From Vreelandella alkaliphila (GTDB lineage Bacteria > Pseudomonadota > Gammaproteobacteria > Pseudomonadales > Halomonadaceae): a DNA stretch of 64,000 nt. This document shows positions 43,452-52,382 of the stretch, in pieces. Made by a program: the position numbers and the translations under genes. The stretch is taken from the NCBI RefSeq assembly GCF_016107625.1, contig NZ_JABASV010000005.1, positions 124,001 to 188,000 of the forward strand. The letters run 5' to 3'. The notes below the pieces were generated by a model, which was not told the DNA's origin, searched no databases, and worked only from the letters and a program-made list of their open reading frames with translations. The first letter of the stretch is position 1, and each line of letters opens with the position of its first letter.

Positions 43452-44021
43452 GTGATACCAGAATTAAATCAATCAGGAGTATTACCTCCGTTTATACCTG
43501 AGCAAGGGCCGACCGACCCTGCTGGGATGGCACCCTATAAGACAACGATAACTGAGTTTGTAATTCGGTATGCTCATACTCCGGAGAGGAGAGCTATACT
43601 TAGAGGACTGCTAGATTATCGTAGGAAGCTTAGGAAAATAGGTATTTGTAGAGGTTTTCAGTGGCTTGATGGCAGCTTTGTGGAAAATGTAGAGCAAAAT
43701 CGTGGTCGCCCTCCTGCAGATGTAGATATAGTTACTTTTGCCTTAAGGCCTACAAATGATCTGGAGGACTGGAAGAGTGTAGTCTATGGGAACCCGGATC
43801 TGTTTCTTCCTGGTGAAGCAAAGCAGAAATACTATTGTGATGCGTATTTTGTTGATTTGAACACGCACCCCATACATGTAGTGAGCAATACTCGATACTG
43901 GTTTGGTTTGCTTTCACATCAACGAGAATCTTATCTTTGGAAAGGGATGGTAGAGATTGCCATTGAGTGCAGCGACGATGAGGCGTTGGAAATGCTAGAT
44001 AGGGAGTCAGACAATGCCTAA
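43452..44021 (+). CDS. DUF6932-like, nucleotidyltransferase-fold protein
   Basis: 189 residues from a GTG start. GFQWLDGSFVENVEQNRGRPPADVDIVTF (about 65-95) has the Gly-Ser and Asp-x-Asp pattern of the minimal nucleotidyltransferase fold, which matches the DUF6932 proteins as I recall them. Overlaps the next gene by 8 bases, so the two are co-expressed. NTase proteins in pairs with a partner protein are often toxin-antitoxin or defence modules; no such function is shown. AT-rich compared with the flanking gabT and photolyase genes. Confidence 0.65.
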   Translation: MIPELNQSGVLPPFIPEQGPTDPAGMAPYKTTITEFVIRYAHTPERRAILRGLLDYRRKLRKIGICRGFQWLDGSFVENVEQNRGRPPADVDIVTFALRPTNDLEDWKSVVYGNPDLFLPGEAKQKYYCDAYFVDLNTHPIHVVSNTRYWFGLLSHQRESYLWKGMVEIAIECSDDEALEMLDRESDNA

Positions 44022-44949
44022 GAAGCTCAATATTGACAGCCTGTCTTCTGAAATTACCACTCTTAATGAGTTGCTTGTCAGCGCCCGCCAATCTGGCGAT
44101 ATCGTAGGAGAAATGCAACTCGAGCATCGAGTTGCAGAATTATCTAGAAAGCTAAATTCACTTAAAGAAGAAGTGTTGTCTGATAATAGTGCCAGTGTTG
44201 CCCTATTCTTCGGTGGGCAACCTGTGCTTGGATCAAAGGGAATTGCAGCTGAATTTGCCGGTGCTGTATTGGAACAGTTTCAAAATCTTATCGCCAAGAT
44301 ATTTGCTAATAATGAAGTCGGAGATTTAGGCGAAAGAGGACTCGTACCCTTCAAGGCTAACTCTGAATTAATGGTCACAGGTTTAGCAAGAGGCTCATTT
44401 GGATTTGTACTTGATGAGATGAATGATCAGGTACAATTAGAGTCGTCACAACTATCACACGTCATCGATAGAGCTGCTGTTCTTCTTAGAGACTCTGCCG
44501 CTCAAGATGATGCTGTTTTTGAGTCAATCCTAGAAGAATTGGAGCCAAGAACATTAATAGCGCTTAGAGACTTGTTCAACAATCTAGATTCAAGCAAAGC
44601 AACCCTCAGAGTCGTCGAAAAAGAATTGGATTTTACACTTGATGGCCCATCCATACATCGAGCAAAAAGAAGAACAGAAGCTATCAGTATTGAAGAAAGC
44701 ACAAACGAAATTGAAGGCACTTTAGTTGGGTTTTTGCCAGAACACCGTAAGTTTGAGTTAGCTGATAAGGCTGGAAAGCTTTATTACGGCTCCGCTAGTA
44801 AAGAAGCAGTAGAGCAGTTCACGAAGGCTACAGACAATGTGATCGGTAATAGATGTTTGATAAAAGTCTCAATAAAAACAGTGGCACCATTAAACAGACC
44901 ACCAAGAGAAGTAGTTCGTTTGATAGAGTTCCTTCGCTTTGGTGAGTAA
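44014..44949 (+). CDS. Hypothetical partner protein of the NTase-like gene
   Basis: 311 residues, no recognised family. Residues about 5-55 look like a coiled coil (LSSEITTLNELLVSARQ, MQLEHRVAELSRKLNSLKEEV); a central alpha/beta domain follows (about 60-210), and the C-terminal 80 residues (GTLVGFLPEHRKFELADKAG, LIKVSIKTVAPLNR) look like a small beta barrel. Starts within the end of the NTase-like gene. AT-rich coding. Could be the antitoxin, sensor or effector partner. Confidence 0.6.
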   Translation: MPKKLNIDSLSSEITTLNELLVSARQSGDIVGEMQLEHRVAELSRKLNSLKEEVLSDNSASVALFFGGQPVLGSKGIAAEFAGAVLEQFQNLIAKIFANNEVGDLGERGLVPFKANSELMVTGLARGSFGFVLDEMNDQVQLESSQLSHVIDRAAVLLRDSAAQDDAVFESILEELEPRTLIALRDLFNNLDSSKATLRVVEKELDFTLDGPSIHRAKRRTEAISIEESTNEIEGTLVGFLPEHRKFELADKAGKLYYGSASKEAVEQFTKATDNVIGNRCLIKVSIKTVAPLNRPPREVVRLIEFLRFGE

Positions 44950-44981
44950 GCACGTGTCGGCCGTTCCTCAAACGAGACGCA

Positions 44982-45133
44982 GGATAGGTAACGATTGGCG
45001 GCATTACTGAAGCAGTCCACCAATAATATCAGTAGCATGACGAACGACAGGCTCCTTCTAATGACGCATGTGTCATACCGTGCTGTTCCCCACATGCGGC
45101 CACGCTATAGCTAAGCGTAACCGCTACCTATCC
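44982..45133. repeat. Inverted repeat arms flanking a 140-base non-coding stretch
   Basis: GGATAGGTAACG (44982-44993) and CGCTACCTATCC (45122-45133) match as inverted repeats at 11 of 12 positions. The right arm covers the photolyase stop codon. The stretch between has no gene. These could be protein binding sites at the element end. Confidence 0.5.
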
Positions 45134-46705
45134 TTCCAAACCGCCATCGCCAAACAGTGAAAGCTGTTGGCGATTGGCGGGTTTTGCTTTTTTAGCGCGC
45201 TTAGCGGGAGGTCGTCGCTGACTGGCGAGCTTATCCACAATGGCTCGGCTGGATTCCCTGGCCTCTGGCGTGCGACGCAGTTCATAGAGCAGCTTCTTCC
45301 AGTGGCGCGCTTCGGCTTCGAAATCGTTGGGGATGGGGTAGTCGACGCCAGGATGAAAGCCGAACCTCTGGCGTAGGCTTTCGGGTAGTGCCCAGGGCTT
45401 AGCGCGCCATTCCAAGGGCAGGGGCGCTAATTCTGGCACCCAGCGGGCGACGAACTCGCCTGTGGGGTCGTTATCTTCCGCTTGCTTGATCGGGTTATAT
45501 ACCCGCAGCGCGTTAGTGCCTGTGGCGCCTGCTTGCATCTGCACCTGGGGGTAGTGAATGCCCGGTTCGAAGTCGGTAAACAGACGTGCCAAGTGCAGCG
45601 CGGGTTCATGCCAGTGCAGCCCCAGGCCGAAGGTGGCGTGGGAGATCAGCATGGCGCGCATGCGAAAGTTAAGCCAGCCGGTAGCGATAAGACTGCGCAT
45701 ACAGGCATCGACCAGCGGCACCCCGGTTTGGCCACGCTTCCAAGCGATGAGGTTAGGATGGTCGGGATCGCGCTCCCGCAGGCCGCGCAGCGCCGGGTGC
45801 AGCGTTTGATGCTCGATACTTGGCTCACTTTCCAACTTCTGAATAAAGTGGCAGTGCCAGTAAAGTCGCGAGGTGAAGGCGCGTAGTGAGCGGGCCCAGG
45901 CGGTATCGTCGGCATGCTTCTGCCGCTGACGGCGTAACGACTGGACAACTTCGCGCATGGAAAGCGTGCCCCAGGCCAAATGCGGTGAAATCCGTGAGCC
46001 AAACTCCCACGCTAACAGCGGCTTAGACAGCGAGCCGCGATAACGCCGCCCGCGTGCTTGCACAAAACTACGCCACAGTGCGCGGCCTTCGTTGCGCCCG
46101 CCCCGCTGGCGCTGGGGGCAAGGTGTGGTATCAAATCCCAGCGTTAAGGTAGGTAGCTGCTCAACGTTAAGGTGGTGAAAGGCTTCCCAGCCTGGGGCTG
46201 CTTGGGCGCTTTGCGGCGCGTGGCAGGTCGAGGCAGACATCAGCGTTTCCCAGTGGCTCTCCCAACGGGTTTGGTGCCCAGAGCGGCTGCTAAGTCCTCG
46301 TACTACACCGTGCTGGCGGGCTTCCCGCCAAGCTACACCGTTGGTTTGGCACCAAGCATGCACCTGTTTATCCCGCTCAAAGCTCCAGGCGTTGCCCGTT
46401 TCCTGATGAGAGTGAAGGGCAATGTGGCCGTAGTGAGCTTTTAGGGCGTTCAGCAAATCGACAATATCACCTTGCCAAATACATAGCGGTAGGCCAATGG
46501 TCTCCAGTGCGTTGGAAAGGTCGATTAGAGCGTCAGCGGCAAACTGCCAGTGGCGCAGGGCGCTATCAGGTGTTTGCCACTGGCCAGGTTCAATCGCAAA
46601 AACAGGCAGCACAGGGCCAGCCGCCGATGCACTGGAAAGCGGCGCATGATCATGAATGCGCATATCGCGTTTGAACCAAACGACCTGGATGGGTGCCTTA
46701 GCCAT
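45128..46705 (-). CDS. Deoxyribodipyrimidine photolyase / cryptochrome family protein
   Basis: 525 residues. N-terminal alpha/beta photolyase domain (VVWFKRDMRIHDHAPLSSA) and C-terminal FAD domain with GTLSMREVVQSL, SRLYWHCHFIQKLE, TGVPLVDACMRSLIATGWLNFRMRAMLISHA and a FEPGIHYPQVQMQAGATGTNALRVYNP stretch. These are hallmarks of flavin photolyase/cryptochrome proteins; this long subclass may be a photolyase or a photoreceptor. The last about 20 codons coincide with the right copy of the repeat bracketing the element. The adjacent orphan end differs slightly, so this C-terminus may have come from the insertion event. Confidence 0.85.
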   Translation of the reverse strand: MAKAPIQVVWFKRDMRIHDHAPLSSASAAGPVLPVFAIEPGQWQTPDSALRHWQFAADALIDLSNALETIGLPLCIWQGDIVDLLNALKAHYGHIALHSHQETGNAWSFERDKQVHAWCQTNGVAWREARQHGVVRGLSSRSGHQTRWESHWETLMSASTCHAPQSAQAAPGWEAFHHLNVEQLPTLTLGFDTTPCPQRQRGGRNEGRALWRSFVQARGRRYRGSLSKPLLAWEFGSRISPHLAWGTLSMREVVQSLRRQRQKHADDTAWARSLRAFTSRLYWHCHFIQKLESEPSIEHQTLHPALRGLRERDPDHPNLIAWKRGQTGVPLVDACMRSLIATGWLNFRMRAMLISHATFGLGLHWHEPALHLARLFTDFEPGIHYPQVQMQAGATGTNALRVYNPIKQAEDNDPTGEFVARWVPELAPLPLEWRAKPWALPESLRQRFGFHPGVDYPIPNDFEAEARHWKKLLYELRRTPEARESSRAIVDKLASQRRPPAKRAKKAKPANRQQLSLFGDGGLEG

Positions 46706-46891
46706 GCCGTATCCTGATGGTTGGGGTTTGCTCGGCGTAACGCCTATTTTCCATAGAGCTTATTTGCCATAGAACTTATTTTTCATACCGTTTATTCGTC
46801 ATAAAACCATGACGTTACCATCAAGGGATAGACGTCGTAAGCGGCAGGCCGCTACGCTAGCGTGTTAGACAAATTCAATAGGAGAGAGTGC

Positions 46892-47194
46892 ATGTATATC
46901 GCCATGAACCGTTTTCGGATTGCCCCGGGCCGCGAAGAGGATTTTTTAGAGGTATGGCGCAACCGCGATTCTCATTTGGATGAAGTGCCGGGTTTTAAAC
47001 AATTCCAAATGCTGCAGGGCGAAAGCCAGGAAGACCACACCGTGTTTATCTCCCACAGTGTGTGGGGATCAGAAGAAGCCTTCCGCGCCTGGACCAAGTC
47101 AGAAGCGTTCCGCAAGGCTCATGCTAACGCCAAAGCGCCGGAAGGTATCTATCTTGGCCCACCTAAGTTTGAAGGGTATGACGTCGTACTATAA
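46892..47194 (+). CDS. IsdG/HmoA-like antibiotic biosynthesis monooxygenase domain protein
   Basis: 100-residue ferredoxin-like ABM domain. MNRFRIAPGREEDFLEVW (Asn near residue 6) and AFRAWTKSEAFRKAHANAK (Trp and His) supply the Asn-Trp-His arrangement of IsdG-type heme monooxygenases. Heme degradation is therefore possible but the family is diverse. ATG 46892 follows a GGAGAGAG ribosome site. Single gene, convergent with the amidase gene; the hmu operon is 43 kb away. Confidence 0.8.
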   Translation: MYIAMNRFRIAPGREEDFLEVWRNRDSHLDEVPGFKQFQMLQGESQEDHTVFISHSVWGSEEAFRAWTKSEAFRKAHANAKAPEGIYLGPPKFEGYDVVL

Positions 47195-47212
47195 GCCATA
47201 TTTCATATCTGT

Positions 47213-48613
47213 TTAGGCAATCGCGGGTGGTGTCAGCGGTGGCAAGTAGCGCTCAAGCAATTGGGCGGCATGCAGCACCTTGAGGTCTTGATATTTGCCC
47301 GCCACTAAATGAAGGCCTACTGGCAGCCCTTGATTATCCAAACCGCAAGGAAGCGATGCAGCGGGCTGCTGGGTGAGATTGAAGGGGTAGCTGAACGGCG
47401 TCCAGTCCATCCAGTCTCGGTAGGTTCCCCCTGGTGGTACGTTGTGGCCCGCTGCAAAGGGGGAGATGGGCATCGTGGGTGTAACCAACAAGTCATAGCG
47501 TTCATGAAAGACTGCCATTTGGGCGGTTAATTCACTGCGCTGACGCCGGGCGGCGAGATAGTCGGAAAGCGATACATCCTGTCCGCGTCGGGCAATATCG
47601 AGAAACCCTGGGTCGAGTGATGCCTGCTGCTGTTCGTCCAGTTTTTCTAGCGCTTGGGTAGCACCTGCAAACCAGAGGGTGTTAAACGTCTTGATTGGAT
47701 CACTAAAGCCAGGATCAACCGGCGTTACTGTGGCGCCCAGCTCTTCGAAATAAGCAATGGCTTCCTCTACCTTTCGAGCAATGTCTGAGGCTACTTCTAC
47801 GTAGCCAAGATCTGCACTATAGGCGATGCGCCAGCCCTTTAGGTTAGCAGGAGGCGGCGTTAGCCAGTCTGGCCCAAGGGGATTGCCGGAGTAACCATCC
47901 CTGGCATCTGGCTGCGCCATCACGCTAAGCATTAGCGCACTGTCGGCCGCTGTGCGGGTCATTGGCCCTAAATGGGAAAGTGTACTCATGGCGCTTGCGG
48001 GCCATTGGGGAACCCAACCAAAGGTTGGCTTTATGCCAAAGGTGCCGGTAAAGCTGCATGGGATACGGATCGAGCCACCCGCGTCGCTGCCTTGGTGTAA
48101 GAGACCTAGATTAAGCGCCGCCGCTGCCCCTGCGCCGCCGGATGATCCCCCGGGCGTCAGTGCGCTATTCCACGGGTTGCGGGTAATGCCGTGCAGGGGG
48201 TTATCAGTGACGCCTTTCCAGCCAAACTCGGGCGAAGTCGTTTTGCCAATGACGATGGCCCCAGCATTGCGAAGGTGACGGCTGATTGGCGCATCCACCT
48301 CCCAAGGGCCGTCTGATGGAGTAGTGGTTGAACCCAGGCGTGTCGGTAGGCCTTTCGTTAAGGTTAAATCCTTAATGGAGACAGGAATGCCGTCTAGCGG
48401 GCCGCTGGGTTTATCTGCCTGCCAGCGCTGGGCCGACTCTTCTGCCAAGCGCCGAGCCTCTATCTCGTTCACGCAGGTAAACGCATTGACCTTTGGGTTG
48501 TCGCGGGCAATTCGCTCCAAGCAGTCGTTTACCAGCGCCTCTGGGGAAAGCGTCCCCTTGCGGAAGCGGGCTAATGCTTCCACAGCTGTGAGTGTCTCAA
48601 ATGTCTCCGTCAT
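47213..48613 (-). CDS. Amidase signature family amidase
   Basis: 466 residues. Catalytic Ser-cisSer-Lys triad: Lys in VSIKDL (about 82), the Ser of PGGSSGGAGAAAALN and the nucleophile Ser in GSDAGGSIRIP. Hydrolyses an amide to acid and ammonia. The gene begins 2 bases after the carbamoylase stop, the last of the DUF3311-SSS-GntR-carbamoylase-amidase unit, so substrate is likely a ureido or amide derivative related to beta-alanine or pyrimidine breakdown. Confidence 0.9.
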   Translation of the reverse strand: MTETFETLTAVEALARFRKGTLSPEALVNDCLERIARDNPKVNAFTCVNEIEARRLAEESAQRWQADKPSGPLDGIPVSIKDLTLTKGLPTRLGSTTTPSDGPWEVDAPISRHLRNAGAIVIGKTTSPEFGWKGVTDNPLHGITRNPWNSALTPGGSSGGAGAAAALNLGLLHQGSDAGGSIRIPCSFTGTFGIKPTFGWVPQWPASAMSTLSHLGPMTRTAADSALMLSVMAQPDARDGYSGNPLGPDWLTPPPANLKGWRIAYSADLGYVEVASDIARKVEEAIAYFEELGATVTPVDPGFSDPIKTFNTLWFAGATQALEKLDEQQQASLDPGFLDIARRGQDVSLSDYLAARRQRSELTAQMAVFHERYDLLVTPTMPISPFAAGHNVPPGGTYRDWMDWTPFSYPFNLTQQPAASLPCGLDNQGLPVGLHLVAGKYQDLKVLHAAQLLERYLPPLTPPAIA

Positions 48614-48615
48614 TG

Positions 48616-49905
48616 TTACTCTCCAGCGTTACTAACGCTATCTTCAACACTGGCCGCATTCAACATGGCCTGTAGAAGGACGTTACAGCCAGCGTGAACA
48701 TGCTCTGGAGTGGCACTTTCAATTTCGTTGTGGCTAATGCCGTCCTTGCAGGGCACAAAGATCATTGCTGCGGGGGCTACACGGCCGACGAACATGGCAT
48801 CGTGACCAGCACCACTGATGATATCCATGTGCGATAGGTTGAGTTGCTCGGCCCCTTCGCGCACTGCATCAACACAGGCTTTATTGAAGTGCTCAGGGGC
48901 AAAATTTGCGGTGGGCGTTAATTCATATTCCAGCCCATGCCGTTGGCAAATTTCTTCGACCGCCGTCGCTAAGGATTGACTCATTGAGATGAGGGCTTCT
49001 GGCTCCCAGTGGCGCATATCCAGGGTCATTTTAACTTGGCCTGGAATAACGTTACGCGAGCCAGGATGTAGTGACATACAACCAACCGTACCGCGCCCGT
49101 GGGGCTGATGATCAAAGGCAATTCGGTTAAGTGCTTGGGTGACTTCTGCCGCGCCCATCATGGCGTCGCGCCTTAGATTCATTGGCGTGGGACCCGCGTG
49201 GGCTTCAAGCCCGGTTAGGGTTAAATCAAACCACTTTTGACCAAGCCCACCGATAACCACGCCGATGGTGGTGTCGGTATCTTCTAAAATCGGCCCCTGT
49301 TCGATGTGTGGTTCAAAGTAAGCTTTTATCTCACTGGGTGAGACCTCATCGCTACCACGATAGCGAATGGCATCCAGTGCATCACTCACCGTGATGCCAT
49401 CGGCGTCGGTGCGCGCCATCATGGCGTCAAATTCAAGCACGCCAGTAAATACCCCAGAACCCATCATGCAGGGTGGGAAGCGACAACCCTCTTCGTTAGT
49501 CCACGCAACGACTTCAATGGGCGACTGAGTAGTGATGTTGTGTTCATTAAGCGTTCGGATTACTTCTAGGCCTGAAAGTACGCCAAAACAGCCGTCATAC
49601 TTCCCACCAGTGGGCTGGCTATCCAAGTGGCTGCCCGCCATGACGGTTTTGGCTGTTGGGTCGCTGCCTTCCCGGCGGGCAAAAATATTACCGATATTAT
49701 CAATGCGGATGGTGCAGCCTTCTGCACGACACCATTGGATAAATAGATCGCGTCCCTGTCGATCAAGATCCGTCAGCGCCTGTCGATTAACGCCACCCTT
49801 AGCCGTCGCGCCCAGCTTCGCCATGTCCATCAGCGATTGCCAAAGACGGTCGCTGTCGGTGCGAAGGTTAGTGAGCGTGCTTGTTGGCGTTATGTAGGTA
49901 GTCAA
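48616..49905 (-). CDS. M20-family Zn hydrolase: N-carbamoyl amino acid / beta-ureidopropionate hydrolase type
   Basis: 429 residues from a TTG start (49905) preceded by GGGAGG; a longer ATG reading has poor support. Zinc-site motifs: AGSHLDSQPTGGKYDG, WTNEEGCRF, FEPHIEQGP, TGLEAHAGPTPMNLRRDA and SGAGHDAMFVGRVAPAAMIFVPC with the last His in GISHNE. These match hydantoinase/carbamoylase and allantoate amidohydrolase-like enzymes, which remove a carbamoyl group. Beta-ureidopropionase activity would give beta-alanine for the divergent omega-aminotransferase. Confidence 0.88.
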   Translation of the reverse strand: MTTYITPTSTLTNLRTDSDRLWQSLMDMAKLGATAKGGVNRQALTDLDRQGRDLFIQWCRAEGCTIRIDNIGNIFARREGSDPTAKTVMAGSHLDSQPTGGKYDGCFGVLSGLEVIRTLNEHNITTQSPIEVVAWTNEEGCRFPPCMMGSGVFTGVLEFDAMMARTDADGITVSDALDAIRYRGSDEVSPSEIKAYFEPHIEQGPILEDTDTTIGVVIGGLGQKWFDLTLTGLEAHAGPTPMNLRRDAMMGAAEVTQALNRIAFDHQPHGRGTVGCMSLHPGSRNVIPGQVKMTLDMRHWEPEALISMSQSLATAVEEICQRHGLEYELTPTANFAPEHFNKACVDAVREGAEQLNLSHMDIISGAGHDAMFVGRVAPAAMIFVPCKDGISHNEIESATPEHVHAGCNVLLQAMLNAASVEDSVSNAGE

Positions 49906-49955
49906 TTTAGTATCCTCCCAGAATGAAAAGGGTGCTAAGGCACGCATTTTTCCAT

Positions 49956-50798
49956 TTATAAATCATATAGTTTGGAGCGATTAGCTAGAGTGCCCAGCAG
50001 GTCGTTGCTGACTAGCATTTGTGCGGCCATTTCGGCTTCCAACGCACTCATGTGGTGCTCTGCATCTAGCATATGCTCAGCCATCACTTGACGGACACGC
50101 GAGGTATCTTCAGCTCGGTAGGCATCTAGCAACTGTCGGTGATAGTCCTGGTTAGCGTGATCGAACTGCTTACGTTCAGGCACGTAAGCTTTTTTGATCA
50201 CGACTAGGTCGCGCAGCATGTCGTTTAAAAACTGGCATATAAACGCCAGCAGTGGGTTCGGGCAGGTGCGCGCCAGCAGTTGGTGAAACTCCAACTCTAA
50301 AAAGCGCTGGCGCTTATGGTCTTCCTCGCCGCCACAGCAAGTGCAGGCTGCTATATTCGCTTCAAGCTGTTGAAAGTCCTCTTCCGATAGTCGGCCGACG
50401 ACGGATGCCGCCAGCTCGACCTCTAACAGCTTGCGCAATTGATACACTTGCTTGCCATCTAACTGTTGGAAATGCAGAAAGTTACGTAGCATGCGGCTGG
50501 CGGGCTCCATGCCCGGCTGATTAATAACGGCCCCTCCTTGAGGCCCGGTTTTTAAAGTGATTAGCCCCTCAACCTCAAGAATCTTAAGCGCTTCGCGTAT
50601 AGTGGCTTTGGCGCTGCCATAGAGCTCCATCAGAGCTCGCTCATTTGGCAGGCGATCACCTTCACCGAGCCCCTCCGATGCAATCCAGCGTTTGATATCA
50701 TCACTGATAAGCTCGGCGAGTTTAGGGCGACGCTTAACGGTTGAACTAGTAGTTGAACTAGCCGTTGAACTAGTAGTTGAAAAAGGGGCTTTGGCCAT
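49956..50798 (-). CDS. GntR/FadR-family transcriptional regulator
   Basis: 280 residues. After a Ser/Thr-rich start with a 12-base coding repeat (TTSS units), a GntR winged helix (about 25-90: LAELISDDIKRWIA, GDRLPNERALMELYGSAKATIREALKILEVEGLI) and a FCD ligand domain (about 110-250). Start at ATG 50798. Encoded inside the operon it probably controls, between symporter and carbamoylase genes. Confidence 0.9.
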   Translation of the reverse strand: MAKAPFSTTSSTASSTTSSTVKRRPKLAELISDDIKRWIASEGLGEGDRLPNERALMELYGSAKATIREALKILEVEGLITLKTGPQGGAVINQPGMEPASRMLRNFLHFQQLDGKQVYQLRKLLEVELAASVVGRLSEEDFQQLEANIAACTCCGGEEDHKRQRFLELEFHQLLARTCPNPLLAFICQFLNDMLRDLVVIKKAYVPERKQFDHANQDYHRQLLDAYRAEDTSRVRQVMAEHMLDAEHHMSALEAEMAAQMLVSNDLLGTLANRSKLYDL

Positions 50799-50820
50799 CA
50801 ATACACTCCTTTGTTGATTG

Positions 50821-52368
50821 TTAGCGATCAGCTATAGAGGGTTTAGTTTCTTGTGCATAAGATGGTTTAGGTTCTTGTGTATAGCTAGGTAAACGCTCGG
50901 GATGGTACTCCGCATCATAGTCGTAGCGCGCCTGGGTAAAGCGTTCCACAACCGCTGTGTCACGGCGATGCAATGCATGGCTTAGGCCAACAAACAGCGC
51001 GATGTTGAGCAGTAGCCCCCAAATACCCGCATGGAAGCCAAGGGGAGCACTTAGCGGGCCAAAGGTCATCAGAAGCACGCAGCCAACGCCAGCCCACAAA
51101 CCTACTAGAGCAGCAGTAGGGTGAGCTTTTTTCCAAGTGATGGCACCGAGTGTAGGAATCACCAATTGTGCAGTGCCTGCCAGAGCAGCAATGCCGATAG
51201 TGACCAGAACACCGGGTACGGTAAGCGCCATGATATAAGCCACAAGTGAGAAGCCCACCAGTGATAAGCGACCGATATAAACAATACGGGCTTGGCTTGC
51301 GTCACGGTTTACATAGCGTTTGTAAATATCCATTGTCACTACCGTGGATACCGCGTGAATCTGTGAGTTTGCCGTTGACATGGCGGCTGATGCGCCCGCT
51401 GCCATAATCAGTGAAGCAAGTAGATATGGCGCATACTCCATGAGCATGATGGGTAGGATTTGGTCGGGATTTTCCACATTCGGCTCAAGCAGTACCCCCG
51501 AGTAACCTGATAGAACAGAACCTACATAGGCAAAGGCTGCTAAGCCCAATAAGAAGGGCATTAAGTTAAACAGCTTGCCGTGTTTGACTGAGTACATGCG
51601 CAACCAGATTTGTGGGCCCATAAAGGCGCCAATAGCGGTTATTGCAAACAGTGAGAACCACATGGGATAGCCCATCGTGCCGTTCGGCCCTGGCATAGTG
51701 AGGTGTTCAGGAGAGGCTTGCTGGAGTTGGCTGAACAGAGCGGATGGCCCACCCACTTGGGTGGAAATATAGTAGCCTGCGTACATCATGCCGAAGAACA
51801 GAAGAGCCCCATAAATGACGTCGGTCCAGGCGATGGCACGAATGCCGCCAATCCATACATAGATAATAATAATGAAGTAAAACAGCAGCGCGGCGAGCCA
51901 GAAAGGAATCAAGCCGCCAGAGGCAACTTCAATTAAATAGGCGCCACCCGTTAACTGGATCTGTAAATAAGGTACGGTAAAAACCAGCGTAATAGCTGCA
52001 ACAGTAATGCGCAGTGCTTCGCTATTATAAAAGTCGCCAATTAAATCTGATGGCGTTAAATAATTGAACCGCTTTCCTAAAAACCAAACCCGCTTGCCGA
52101 TCCAGTAATACATAAAGCCAAACAGCAAGTTCCAGGCTAGCGCAGTCAGAAAGACCGGGCCATTGGTATAGAACGTAGCGTTAGAACCCAAGAAGGCAAA
52201 CGCACTCCACCACGTGGCCGCTACGGTGAAAAATACCGCTATGCTACCCATCGCGCGGCCTTGAACGAAGAAGTCTTCACTCGTTTCTTGCGATTGACGT
52301 GCCGATAGAACCCCTACTAATAAAGGGATGATCATAAATGCGGCAATAATTAATAAGCTACCGGTCAT
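50821..52368 (-). CDS. Sodium:solute symporter (SSS family)
   Basis: 515-residue carrier with about 13 helices and the SSS signature (GGIRAIAWTDVIYGALLFFGM, TWWSAFAFLGSNATFYTNG). The C-terminal tail (SYTQEPKPSYAQETKPS) holds short repeats. With the DUF3311 partner gene just upstream it resembles PanF/YhdT-like pairs. The substrate is probably a carbamoyl, ureido or beta-amino acid compound used by the downstream enzymes. Confidence 0.88.
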   Translation of the reverse strand: MTGSLLIIAAFMIIPLLVGVLSARQSQETSEDFFVQGRAMGSIAVFFTVAATWWSAFAFLGSNATFYTNGPVFLTALAWNLLFGFMYYWIGKRVWFLGKRFNYLTPSDLIGDFYNSEALRITVAAITLVFTVPYLQIQLTGGAYLIEVASGGLIPFWLAALLFYFIIIIYVWIGGIRAIAWTDVIYGALLFFGMMYAGYYISTQVGGPSALFSQLQQASPEHLTMPGPNGTMGYPMWFSLFAITAIGAFMGPQIWLRMYSVKHGKLFNLMPFLLGLAAFAYVGSVLSGYSGVLLEPNVENPDQILPIMLMEYAPYLLASLIMAAGASAAMSTANSQIHAVSTVVTMDIYKRYVNRDASQARIVYIGRLSLVGFSLVAYIMALTVPGVLVTIGIAALAGTAQLVIPTLGAITWKKAHPTAALVGLWAGVGCVLLMTFGPLSAPLGFHAGIWGLLLNIALFVGLSHALHRRDTAVVERFTQARYDYDAEYHPERLPSYTQEPKPSYAQETKPSIADR

Positions 52369-52382
52369 GCGTTATCTCCCTT

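Larger units (their letters stand above)
42619..45173. mobile_element. Approximately 2.5 kb putative integrated element bracketed by photolyase-end repeats
   Basis: A 33-base identical repeat (42619-42651 and 45141-45173; about 45 bases with one gap) brackets a block whose three genes are AT-richer than the surroundings and of unknown or poorly known function. The left copy is a displaced photolyase C-terminus and the right copy completes the intact photolyase gene. Site-specific elements that insert in a gene's 3' end and restore it behave this way. No integrase or transposase is encoded inside, so the element may be a remnant or mobilised in trans. An attC-like site at 43356-43414 further suggests integron cassette content. 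Confidence 0.6.

Noticed and set aside
44950..45127. Second attC site after the 311-residue gene
   Set aside because: No TAAC...GTTA pair in the correct orientation was found.
42652..45140. Insertion sequence or transposon
   Set aside because: No transposase and no terminal inverted repeats at the block ends.
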